Positions 17,363 through 25,470 of a stretch of DNA of 64,000 bases are shown here, piece by piece. Numbering within the stretch: position 1 is the stretch's first letter; each line of letters starts with the position of its first letter. The notes below the pieces were generated by a model, which was not told the origin of the DNA, did no database searches, and worked only from the letters and a program-made list of their open reading frames with translations. Origin of the DNA: Pandoraea pulmonicola (GTDB lineage Bacteria > Pseudomonadota > Gammaproteobacteria > Burkholderiales > Burkholderiaceae); assembly GCF_000815105.2 (NCBI RefSeq), contig NZ_CP010310.2, positions 1,860,001 through 1,924,000 of the forward strand, in the 5' to 3' direction. Position numbers and translations under genes: made by a program.

Positions 17363-18694
17363 GTGGAGACGACTAATCAACACGGTAAGCAATCCGTGTT
17401 CGCGAGCCCTTGGGTGCAGCTCGTGTTCGGCGTGATTTGCATGGCGATGATCGCCAACCTGCAGTACGGGTGGACGCTGTTCGTCAACCCGATCGATGAG
17501 AAGTATCACTGGGGCCGTACGGCCATTCAGGTGGCGTTCACGATTTTTGTCGTGACCGAGACTTGGCTGGTACCGATCGAAGGGTATCTGGTCGACAAGT
17601 TCGGCCCGCGTCCCGTCGTGGTCGGAGGCGGTTTGTTGTGCGGTGTCGCGTGGGTGCTCAATGCCTACGCGTCTTCGTTGCCGATGCTTTATTTCGCGGC
17701 GGCGGTGGGCGGGGTCGGCGCCGGTGCGGTGTATGGCACCTGCGTGGGCAATGCGCTGAAGTGGTTCCCGGATCGCCGCGGTCTTGCCGCGGGCCTCACC
17801 GCTGCCGGTTTCGGCGCCGGTTCGGCGCTGACCGTGGTGCCGATCGCCAACATGATCAAGTCGAGCGGCTACGAGAACACCTTCCTGACCTTCGGGTTGG
17901 GCCAGGGGATCATCGTGCTGTTGCTGGGTCTGGCGCTTGCCAACCCGCCGGCGTCGATCGAAGCGCTCAAGAAGCTGGCACCGGGCGCCATGCGCTACAA
18001 CGCCAAGCCGACGGAAGTCATGCGCTCCCCCGTGTTCTGGCTGATGTATCTGATGTTCGTGCTGATGGCCGCCGGCGGCCTGATGGCAACGGCACAGCTC
18101 GGCCCGATCGCCAAGGACTACGGTCTCGATCAGGCGCCGGTCTCGATCCTCGGTCTGACGCTGCCTGCGCTCACCTTTGCACTGGCCATCGATCGTGTGC
18201 TCAACGGGGTGACGCGTCCGGTGTTCGGTTGGATCTCGGACAAGATCGGTCGCGAGAACACGATGTTCATCGCCTTCGCGATGGAAGCCGCAGGGATCTA
18301 CGCACTGGCGAAATTCGGCCAGCACCCGGTGGCCTTCGTGATCCTGACTGGCCTGGTGTTCTTTGCGTGGGGCGAGATCTACAGCCTGTTCCCGGCGACC
18401 TGCGCCGACACGTATGGCTCGAAGTACGCCGCGACCAACGCGGGGATGCTCTACACCGCGAAGGGGACCGCCGCGCTGCTGGTGCCGTTCTCGAGTGTGA
18501 TCACCACGTCGACGGGCAGCTGGCAGGCCGTGTTCATGATCGCCTGCGCCATGAACGCCTTCGCCGCCTTCCTCGCCTTGTTCGTCCTCAAGCCGATGCG
18601 TGCCCGCCTGGCACAGCGTTACGCCAACGACTACAAGGCGCAATCGAGCGACCCGATCGTGAAACCTGCGGATCTGACCCGCAGCACCACGTGA
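17363..18694 (+). CDS. oxlT: Oxalate:formate antiporter (MFS)
   Basis: 443 residues with 12 predicted helices, slightly longer than the 418 of Oxalobacter OxlT. Family cues: LQYGWTLFVNPI in helix 1, DKFGPRP in loop 2-3, FPDRRGLAAGLTAAGFGAGS in helix 5. Substrate-binding charges are K367 in YTAKGTA (the helix-11 lysine position) and arginines R278/R285 in IDRVLNGVTRPVFGW (helix 8). It exchanges external oxalate2- for internal formate-, and with decarboxylation this makes a proton-motive cycle at the inner membrane. GTG start at 17363 after GATGGAGGAGGTACATA. Followed by oxc (~190 bases) and frc. Confidence 0.92.
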   Translation: METTNQHGKQSVFASPWVQLVFGVICMAMIANLQYGWTLFVNPIDEKYHWGRTAIQVAFTIFVVTETWLVPIEGYLVDKFGPRPVVVGGGLLCGVAWVLNAYASSLPMLYFAAAVGGVGAGAVYGTCVGNALKWFPDRRGLAAGLTAAGFGAGSALTVVPIANMIKSSGYENTFLTFGLGQGIIVLLLGLALANPPASIEALKKLAPGAMRYNAKPTEVMRSPVFWLMYLMFVLMAAGGLMATAQLGPIAKDYGLDQAPVSILGLTLPALTFALAIDRVLNGVTRPVFGWISDKIGRENTMFIAFAMEAAGIYALAKFGQHPVAFVILTGLVFFAWGEIYSLFPATCADTYGSKYAATNAGMLYTAKGTAALLVPFSSVITTSTGSWQAVFMIACAMNAFAAFLALFVLKPMRARLAQRYANDYKAQSSDPIVKPADLTRSTT

Positions 18695-18886
18695 GGCGAA
18701 CGCAAGCAAATGCAGGAAGCAGACTGGCTGGCTTGATTGGGAATGTTTGACCGGCGTGCAATCCGCGCCCCGACGGGGCCGGTTGCACGCCCGGGTGAGC
18801 AGGTAGAGAAGCAGTACGGGAATAACCCACTAATCGTCAGACAAGACGACGCAACACTGAAACCGGAAAAACTGGAGGAGAGAATT

Positions 18887-20677
18887 ATGTCCATTGCGAT
18901 GACCGTGCCAGTCGGCAAGGCGGAAAACGACACCGCGGGCGATACGCCCAAAGACAGCAGCCGACACGCGAACATCGTGTCCGAGGCAGAAACGACGGAT
19001 GGTTTTCATCTGGTCATCGATGCCCTGAAAGCGAACGACATCGATACCATCTTTGGCCTGGTGGGGATTCCCATCACCGATCTGGCTCGTCTTGCGCAAG
19101 CCGAAGGCATGCGTTTCATCGGCTTTCGCCACGAACAACACGCCGGCAACGCCGCAGCCATTGCCGGCTACATGACGCAAAAGCCTGGCATTTGCCTGAC
19201 GGTGTCCGCACCGGGCTTCCTGAACGGCCTGACCGCGCTCGCCAACGCTACGACCAACTGTTTTCCGATGATCCTTATCAGCGGATCGAGCGAGCGCGAA
19301 ATCGTCGACCTGCAGCAGGGCGACTACGAAGAAATGGATCAGCTCAATGCGGCCAAGCCGTATTGCAAGGCGGCCTATCGTGTGCTGCACGCCGAAGACA
19401 TCGGTGTGGGCGTGGCGCGCGCCATTCGGGCTGCCGTGTCGGGCCGTCCCGGGGGCGTCTATCTTGACCTGCCGGCCAAGCTGCTGGCGCAGACCATCGA
19501 CGCGCAGAAGGCCAAGGACTCGCTCATCCGCGTGATCGACGCCGCACCGCGCCAGATTCCGGCGCCCGACGCCGTCAAGCGCGCGCTCGACGTGATCAAG
19601 GGAGCGAAGCGTCCGCTCGTGCTGCTCGGCAAGGGCGCCGCCTACGCGCAGGCCGACGCCGACATTCGCGCATTCATCGAGAAGACCGGCATTCCGTACC
19701 TGCCGATGTCGATGGCCAAGGGGCTGCTGCCCGACACGCATGAGCAATCGGCAGCCGCCGCACGCTCGTTCGTGCTGCAGGAAGCCGACGTGGTCGTGCT
19801 GATCGGCGCGCGCTTGAACTGGCTGCTCGCGCACGGCAAGGGCAAGACCTGGGGCTCGGCGCCGAAGAAGTTCGTGCAGATCGACATCTCGCCGACGGAA
19901 ATCGACAGCAACGTGGCGATTGCCGCGCCGGTGATCGGCGACATCGGCTCGTGCGTCTCGGCGCTGCTCGCAGGCGTCGACGGCAATTGGAGCAAGCCGC
20001 CCGCGGAGTGGACCGGTGCGATCGCCGAACGCAAGAACAAGAATCTGGCGAAGATGGCCGCCACGCTCGCGCAGAATCCGTCGCCGATGAACTTCCACAG
20101 TGCACTCGGCGCCATTCGCGACGTGCTCAAGAAGCATCCCGACATCAACCTGGTGAATGAAGGCGCGAACACGCTGGACTACGCCCGCAGCATCATCGAC
20201 CAGTACCAGCCGCGCAAGCGCTTCGACTCGGGGACGTGGGGCGTGATGGGCATCGGCATGGGCTTCGCCATCGGTGCGGCGGTCACCAGCGGCAAGCCGG
20301 TCGTGGCCATCGAGGGCGACAGCGCGTTCGGCTTCAGCGGCATGGAGCTGGAAACCATCTGCCGTTACGAACTGCCGGTCACCACCGTCATCTTCAACAA
20401 CAACGGCGTATATCGCGGCACCGACGTCAACCCGACGGGCGGCAAGGACGTGGCGCCGACCGTGTTCGTCAAGGGCGCGCGCTACGACAAGATGATCGAA
20501 GCGTTCGGCGGCATTGGCTACAACGTCACCACGCCGGCCGAACTCACGAAGGCGCTGGAGGAATCCATCGCTGCGGGTAAGCCGGCGCTGATCAACGCTG
20601 TCATCGACGAATCGGCGGGTACCGAGAGCGGTCGTCTGACGAATCTGAATCCGCAAAGCGCGGCGATGAAAAAGTAA
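18887..20677 (+). CDS. oxc: Oxalyl-CoA decarboxylase
   Basis: 596 residues, a little longer than the ~568 of Oxalobacter Oxc because of a ~30-residue N-terminal lead. ThDP-dependent family layout: pyrimidine-binding domain ([15 protein letters not shown], with the catalytic glutamate region [17 protein letters not shown]), a central nucleotide-binding domain, and a C-terminal ThDP domain with the [13 protein letters not shown] ... FNNNGVYRG motif. It converts oxalyl-CoA to formyl-CoA and CO2, consuming a proton in the cytosol. ATG 18887 follows CTGGAGGAGAGAATT; the open frame upstream (from 18737) has no such site. frc follows after 25 bases. Confidence 0.96.
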   Translation: MSIAMTVPVGKAENDTAGDTPKDSSRHANIVSEAETTDGFHLVIDALKANDIDTIFGLVGIPITDLARLAQAEGMRFIGFRHEQHAGNAAAIAGYMTQKPGICLTVSAPGFLNGLTALANATTNCFPMILISGSSEREIVDLQQGDYEEMDQLNAAKPYCKAAYRVLHAEDIGVGVARAIRAAVSGRPGGVYLDLPAKLLAQTIDAQKAKDSLIRVIDAAPRQIPAPDAVKRALDVIKGAKRPLVLLGKGAAYAQADADIRAFIEKTGIPYLPMSMAKGLLPDTHEQSAAAARSFVLQEADVVVLIGARLNWLLAHGKGKTWGSAPKKFVQIDISPTEIDSNVAIAAPVIGDIGSCVSALLAGVDGNWSKPPAEWTGAIAERKNKNLAKMAATLAQNPSPMNFHSALGAIRDVLKKHPDINLVNEGANTLDYARSIIDQYQPRKRFDSGTWGVMGIGMGFAIGAAVTSGKPVVAIEGDSAFGFSGMELETICRYELPVTTVIFNNNGVYRGTDVNPTGGKDVAPTVFVKGARYDKMIEAFGGIGYNVTTPAELTKALEESIAAGKPALINAVIDESAGTESGRLTNLNPQSAAMKK

Positions 20678-20702
20678 TTCGAGTCAATCAAGGAGACACG
20701 AC

Positions 20703-21953
20703 ATGAGCAAACCTCTGGAAGGCATCAAGATCATCGACTTCACGCACGTGCAAGCCGGCCCCGCCTGTACTCAGCTGCTGGCATGGTTCGGTGCGGACGT
20801 GATCAAGGTGGAGCGCCCGGGTTCGGGCGACGTCACGCGCAACCAACTGCGCGACATCCCCGATGCCGATGCCTTGTACTTCACGATGCTCAACAGCAAC
20901 AAGCGCTCGCTGACGCTCGATACGAAGACGCCGGAAGGCAAGGAAGTGCTCGAGAAGCTGGTGAAGGAATCGGACGTGCTCGTCGAGAACTTCGCCCCGG
21001 GCGCGCTCGACCGCATGGGTTTCACGTGGGAGCGCCTGAACGAGCTCAACCCGAAGCTGATCGTGGCATCGGTCAAGGGCTTCTCGGACGGTCACCACTA
21101 CGACGACCTGAAGGTGTATGAGAACGTGGCGCAGTGTGCCGGCGGCGCCGCCTCGACGACCGGCTTCTGGGACGGTCCTCCGACCGTGTCGGCCGCAGCG
21201 CTGGGCGACAGCAATACCGGGATGCACCTGGCCATCGGCATTCTGACGGCGCTCATCGGCCGTGGCCAGACGGGCCGCGGTCAGAAGGTGGCCGTCTCGA
21301 TGCAGGACTCGGTCATCAACCTGTGCCGTGTGAAGCTGCGCGATCAGCAGCGTCTGGACCGCATCGGCTACCTGGAAGAGTATCCGCAATACCCGCACGG
21401 CGAGTTCACCGACGTGGTGCCGCGCGGCGGCAACGCGGGCGGCGGCGGCCAGCCTGGCTGGGTGCTCAAGTGCAAGGGTTGGGAAACCGATCCGAACGCT
21501 TACATCTACTTCACGATTCAGGGCCACGCCTGGGAGCCGATCTGTCGCGCGCTGGGCAAGCCGGAGTGGATCGACGATCCGAACTACGCCACGCCGCAAG
21601 CCCGTCAACCGCACATCTTCGATATCTTCGCGACCATCGAAGAGTGGTTGGCCGACAAGACGAAGTACGAAGCGGTCGACATCCTGCGCAAGTTCGACAT
21701 TCCGTGCGCGCCGGTGCTGTCGATGAAGGAAATCGCGAACGACCCGTCGCTGCGTGCTTCGGGCACGATCGTGGAAGTGCCGCACAAGCAACGCGGCTCG
21801 TACCTGACGGTGGGTAGCCCGATCAAGTTCTCGGGCCTGAAGCCGGAAATCACGGGCTCGCCGCTGCTGGGCGAACACACCGACGAGATCCTGTCCGAGC
21901 TGGGCTACAACAAGGAGCAGATCGCCAACCTGCACGCGTCGCGCTCGGTCTGA
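20703..21953 (+). CDS. frc: Formyl-CoA:oxalate CoA-transferase (copy 1)
   Basis: 416 residues, class III CoA-transferase. The catalytic aspartate is D169 in [11 protein letters not shown], and the glycine loop over the active site is [12 protein letters not shown] with the full GGGGQ of characterised Frc. The N terminus ([20 protein letters not shown]) and LENFAPG-type block ([14 protein letters not shown]) are typical. It moves CoA from formyl-CoA to oxalate, feeding Oxc. Directly downstream of oxc in one operon, with AGGAGACACGAC before ATG 20703, and ended by a strong terminator at 22048. A diverged second copy lies at 36023. Confidence 0.96.
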   Translation: MSKPLEGIKIIDFTHVQAGPACTQLLAWFGADVIKVERPGSGDVTRNQLRDIPDADALYFTMLNSNKRSLTLDTKTPEGKEVLEKLVKESDVLVENFAPGALDRMGFTWERLNELNPKLIVASVKGFSDGHHYDDLKVYENVAQCAGGAASTTGFWDGPPTVSAAALGDSNTGMHLAIGILTALIGRGQTGRGQKVAVSMQDSVINLCRVKLRDQQRLDRIGYLEEYPQYPHGEFTDVVPRGGNAGGGGQPGWVLKCKGWETDPNAYIYFTIQGHAWEPICRALGKPEWIDDPNYATPQARQPHIFDIFATIEEWLADKTKYEAVDILRKFDIPCAPVLSMKEIANDPSLRASGTIVEVPHKQRGSYLTVGSPIKFSGLKPEITGSPLLGEHTDEILSELGYNKEQIANLHASRSV

Positions 21954-22047
21954 TTTCCGGACCGGGCTGGACAGGCAGGTAACGCGCCCCGTGCATCGTC
22001 GCTTCCTTGCCGGAGTGACGGTGCGGGTGTGGTGCGTCCGGTGTTCG

Positions 22048-22087
22048 CGGGTGCGGCGCTCTGTGGAGCACGCACCCGTTTTTATTT
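22048..22087 (+). terminator. Terminator of the oxlT-oxc-frc operon
   Basis: CGGGTGCG / CGCACCCG outer arms (22048-22055 and 22071-22078) and an inner GCTC/GAGC stem around TGTG are followed by TTTTTATTTT. Confidence 0.85.
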
Positions 22088-22201
22088 TCGGGATCGCATG
22101 GCCTGTTAATTGATGTGCTTTATTTGCATGTTTTTCGGTCTGGATGCACGATAATGGACCGTCATGCCAATTGCATTCCCCACCATTATCCTGGAGACAT
22201 C

Positions 22202-22642
22202 ATGAGCGCATCCGTCGACGTCAATCAGTTGGTGCAGGTCGTGGGCGACGCCATCGTCGTTGCCGACCCGAACAACGTCATCACGCTGTGGAATTCGGGC
22301 GCCGAGAAGATGTTCGGTTTCTCGAGCGAAGAAGCACTCGGTCAGCCGCTGGACATCATCATTCCCGATCGGCTGCGTGCTCGTCATAACGAAGGCTATG
22401 CGAAGACCATGGCCACCGGGCAGACGAAGTACGGCAGCGATCTGCTCAAGGTGCCAGCCACGCACAAGGACGGGCGCGCGATGTCGATCGCGTTTACCGT
22501 GGCGCTGCTGCACGGCGCCACCGGCGAAGTGACCGGCATCGTGGCCGTGATTCGCGACGAGACCGCGCGCTTTCAGGAAGACCGCCAGTTGCGCAAGCGC
22601 CTGAACGAACTCGAAGCCAAGCTCGCCGCAACGGCGGGCTGA
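22202..22642 (+). CDS. Single-PAS-domain protein
   Basis: 146 residues: a PAS fold (residues ~8-120; VVADPNNVITLWNSGAEKMF, then GFSSEEALGQPLDIIIPDR, ending VAVIRDET) plus a C-terminal coiled coil (FQEDRQLRKRLNELEAKLAA). There is no kinase, cyclase or DNA-binding output domain, so it may be a free-standing sensor or adaptor that dimerises by the coil. Start at 22202 after CCTGGAGACATC. It has its own unit after the frc terminator. Its position beside the oxalate operon suggests a signalling or ligand-sensing role, but no ligand can be named. Confidence 0.85.
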   Translation: MSASVDVNQLVQVVGDAIVVADPNNVITLWNSGAEKMFGFSSEEALGQPLDIIIPDRLRARHNEGYAKTMATGQTKYGSDLLKVPATHKDGRAMSIAFTVALLHGATGEVTGIVAVIRDETARFQEDRQLRKRLNELEAKLAATAG

Positions 22643-22699
22643 CGGTCTCGCACACTTTCTCCATCGCTCTCGTTCCTCTCGTTCGGGCGCAGGTTGCGC

Positions 22700-22975
22700 C
22701 TCGAGCACGCCGCTTCTCGTTTGTTTTCATCGGATCGTTGTGCGACTTGACATCACATGCGGCGATGTTTTTATTTTTGTTGACATCGATATAAATTCCG
22801 CGTGCCGGATAATATGAAAACTCCTTCACAGGCTTCCCAATAGCCCAAATTTCATCGATTGATCATTAATTTAATATTCGTAAAAATTTCATAATTTGAT
22901 CATTTGCGGCAAATATTCCAAAAATTAATATGCCGAATCGATATCAACGGAGATCACGGTAAATTCCGACGCCCG
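22700..22975. other. A/T-rich boundary region of the accessory island
   Basis: Long A/T stretches and two copies of TTGATCATT (near 22859 and 22897) contrast sharply with the GC-rich surroundings. No gene is supported. It may be a horizontally acquired junction or a silenced promoter area for the effector gene. Confidence 0.5.
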
Positions 22976-23195
22976 ATGCCGGTGTTGCTCGCGGGATCCG
23001 TCCTGCGTTGGCGCAAACACCCGCAGCCCTCAGCGCTGTCGACACCAGCACGTGGCAACTGCAGCTTCTGGAGCAGCAACAACAGGCGCAGGAGCGTGCG
23101 GCCGCAATCAACGCCTCTGCCTTGCGCTCCGCGCTGCCGGCGGCGGATGGAAGAGAACTGGTTGACGTCAGCATCGCGTCGGGGCACATGCATTG
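22976..23195 (+). pseudogene. Possible frameshifted N-terminal remnant of a secreted TpsB-like protein
   Basis: One frame reads MPVLLAGSVL. Shifting by one base near 23005 continues ALAQTPAALSAVDTSTWQLQ and LLEQQQQAQERAAAINASA. Joined, this looks like a signal peptide with ALA-Q cleavage followed by the Gln-rich start of a two-partner-secretion translocator. The similarity fades after residue ~60 and no barrel follows. Interpretation rests on composition and the precise join; it could be chance. Confidence 0.35.
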
Positions 23196-23279
23196 TGCGT
23201 CGGTCCGTCCTTCCGCCGGGGATGAGTTGGCCGTGATCCCGACTTCCCTTTGTTACTGTTACAAGACGAATAAAATCAT

Positions 23280-25064
23280 ATGGGGCCGATTTCCCGTTTG
23301 GGCATGTATCTTGCCCGCTCTCTCCCGTTCCGCATCGCCTCGTTGTCGGGTCAGACTGGGTCCTCCCGGGCGGATGGCCGCGCTCCCCGAGAGGCGTTGA
23401 GAGACCAGGTGCGTGATGTGCGTCAGGTGCATCGGCCTCGTCTGTGGGACAGATTCGCAACGCACCGTGAAGTGTCCGGCCTCCCAGGCCATGGAAGCGC
23501 GCGGCTTCGTGAGCAGACGCTGCGCGAAGCAAGGGACGTGTATGACCTGTGCACGGACGCCTACAAGTCCCGGGGGAGCCGCAACATGTCGGCCGGCCTG
23601 CTCGATATCCTCGGGAAGGGCGCGGCGCCTGCCAGTGGGTGGATGGCTGCCGCAGAACTGGTCGAGGCAGGGTACCTCGATGTCAACGCGAAGGACGGCC
23701 GGGGAAACACGCTGCTGCAATTGGCGATCATGGACGGGGCGGCGCCGGCGCAACGACTGGCTACTACCCTTCTGCGCAGGGCGGACGTTGTGCTTGACGC
23801 GCCCGCTGCCGACGGGACCTCCCTGCTGGCTCTGGCACAGGCACATGGCAGTGCGAGCATGGTTGACCAGATCGAGCGCCGACTCGGGCTGGACACGAGC
23901 AAGCGTGGGCCATATTTTTCGGAGCGCCGGAATTGGCAAGTCAACTGGAATGGCGAGGTCAAGGTCGGCGCTCAACCGATCTGGTGCCGGCATCTGGCGA
24001 TGTTGTGGGAGCAGCGTTTCATGCGCACGCACGGCAAGCTCGACTACCGGGATTTCAGCCCCGCCCGCCTCAAGACCGTGGCCGCCCCCCTGATTGACAA
24101 CAACGAGGCCGCCTACCACGCGCGTCGCATGGGCGCGCAATGCCGGTTGGTCCCAGCCGACGCTTGGGGGGAGGTGATTGCGGACACGTTCCAGGCCATG
24201 GAGGCGAGCGGCGAGACAGGCCGCACGATCATGGTGGAAACGTTGAGTCACGCCATGGCGCTAGGGCTGAAAATCAAGGCGGATGAACGGGGCGGAAAGT
24301 CGTACGTGGTGCAGTTTTACGATCCGAACGTCACGGTGGCGCACGAGCGTTCGAGCGTGAGTGCTGCGCCCGGTGCGCACCTCGATCCGGCGGTTTTCCG
24401 CCAACTGACGGCAAGAGATTTTCTTTCCAAGGACGCCAGGGAAGAGTACGAGTTGGTCGGTCCGGGCGTGGCGGCGTTCCTGGGAAAACCGGTGCGCGGC
24501 GCGGCGCCGCGCCTTGACGGCGGACCGCGTCAGGTCGACGCGCAGACCATGCATCATCTTCTTCGCCTGAACTTGGCGGATGGCGTGCGTGCCTGTGCCG
24601 CATCGCTGTCGCGCGTCGATGCCCGCACCGGCCTGCGGATTCTGGCTGCGCGGCGGGAGGAAGGTGATGTGCCGGGCCTGTTGCTCGCGCTTCAGGAGGG
24701 GCATGCCGACGCGATCCAGGCTTATGGCGAACTTCTGATCCGGTGCGCGCCGAAATTTTCTCGCGAACAGATCAGGAATCTGCTTGAGGCGAAGACGGCA
24801 AGTGGTGTGCCGGGCTTGTTGCTCGCGCTCCAGGACGGCCGGGCTGACGCGATCGAGGCTTATGGCGAACTTCTGGTCCGGTTGGCGCCGCGACTCAGCG
24901 CTGACGATCTTGCACATCTGCTTGCGGCGGGAGCGAGCGATGGTTCGACGGGCTTGCAGCGTGCGCGGAAGAATGGCCACACTGACGCGATCCGCGTCTT
25001 TGACAGGGTCGTCGACGGAGTGGCTTCGCGCCTCGCGGCCCTGCGCTCAGAACGGCAAGGCTAG
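23280..25064 (+). CDS. ShET2/EspL-family effector-like cysteine protease
   Basis: 594 residues. Two ankyrin-like units lie at ~131-203 (DVNAKDGRGNTLLQLAIMDG; DAPAADGTSLLALAQAHG). The core has IWCRHLA (C236), ETLSHAMALGLKIK (H324) and YVVQFYDPN (D348). The spacing C-88-H-24-D is very close to that of the Cys-His-Asp triad of EspL, a type III-secreted protease of the ShET2/EspL (Toxin_15) family. The C terminus has two clear 46-residue repeats (PGLLLALQEGHADAIQAYGE, residues ~464-509, and a near copy at 510-555) plus a decayed third, also typical of this family. No Sec signal, as expected for a type III substrate. The start at 23280 is uncertain (no good ribosome site; 23304 is an alternative). 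The stop codon abuts an IS remnant. No secretion-apparatus genes are in the window. Confidence 0.75.
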   Translation: MGPISRLGMYLARSLPFRIASLSGQTGSSRADGRAPREALRDQVRDVRQVHRPRLWDRFATHREVSGLPGHGSARLREQTLREARDVYDLCTDAYKSRGSRNMSAGLLDILGKGAAPASGWMAAAELVEAGYLDVNAKDGRGNTLLQLAIMDGAAPAQRLATTLLRRADVVLDAPAADGTSLLALAQAHGSASMVDQIERRLGLDTSKRGPYFSERRNWQVNWNGEVKVGAQPIWCRHLAMLWEQRFMRTHGKLDYRDFSPARLKTVAAPLIDNNEAAYHARRMGAQCRLVPADAWGEVIADTFQAMEASGETGRTIMVETLSHAMALGLKIKADERGGKSYVVQFYDPNVTVAHERSSVSAAPGAHLDPAVFRQLTARDFLSKDAREEYELVGPGVAAFLGKPVRGAAPRLDGGPRQVDAQTMHHLLRLNLADGVRACAASLSRVDARTGLRILAARREEGDVPGLLLALQEGHADAIQAYGELLIRCAPKFSREQIRNLLEAKTASGVPGLLLALQDGRADAIEAYGELLVRLAPRLSADDLAHLLAAGASDGSTGLQRARKNGHTDAIRVFDRVVDGVASRLAALRSERQG

Positions 25065-25272
25065 GGGCTGTTTACATTTGTCGAACAGGAAGCCCAGGCG
25101 TCGGTAAAGCCGCGTGCTGTACCGTAACCGGAACATCGTCGAACGATTCTTCAATCGCATCAAACATTTTCGTCGCGTCTCCACTCGTTACGACAAGCTT
25201 GCCGAGAACTTTCTCGCCTTTGCTTCGCTTGCCTGTGCCTTGTGGCTCGCTGGCGAGACTGTGAACAGACCC
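25064..25272 (+). mobile_element. IS5-family (IS427-like) insertion sequence, internally deleted remnant
   Basis: Ends GGGGCTGTTTAC (25064-25075) and, inverted, GGGTCTGTTCAC (25261-25272) match at 10 of 12 positions and are flanked by TA on both sides. Inside, the plus strand encodes the C-terminal end of a DDE transposase: YRNRNIVERFFNRIKHFRRV, then STRYDKLAENFLAFASLA, stopping at TAA 25273. Only ~210 bases remain, so it is a deletion derivative unable to move by itself. Confidence 0.8.
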
Positions 25273-25282
25273 TAACCATTGT

Positions 25283-25325
25283 GATAGGTAAATCGCGTTT
25301 GCGAAGCGCCCGATGTTTACCTATC
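25283..25325. repeat. Inverted repeat GATAGGTAAA / TTTACCTATC
   Basis: Perfect 10-bp arms (25283-25292 and 25316-25325) around a 23-base loop, directly after the IS remnant. It could be another element end or a regulatory hairpin. Confidence 0.4.
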
Positions 25326-25347
25326 TTCAAAAACGTCGCTCAATCGA

Positions 25348-25470
25348 TTAGTAGTTCTTATCGCTAACGACAGACTCCAGCATTGGCGTGATGTAATGCG
25401 GATCCTTGTATTCCCACAGGTAGTTCAAGAAAGTTCCTAGATCAAGACGGGGCTCAATGATGACGCATGC
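25348..25470 (-). pseudogene. Possible C-terminal gene fragment
   Basis: A 40-codon minus-strand frame ending at TAA 25348 has a protein-like composition (LGTFLNYLWEYKDPHYITP, then MLESVVSDKNY) but no start codon before an upstream stop. It may be the tail of a gene truncated by rearrangement. It overlaps the first codons of the large plus-strand gene. Confidence 0.25.
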
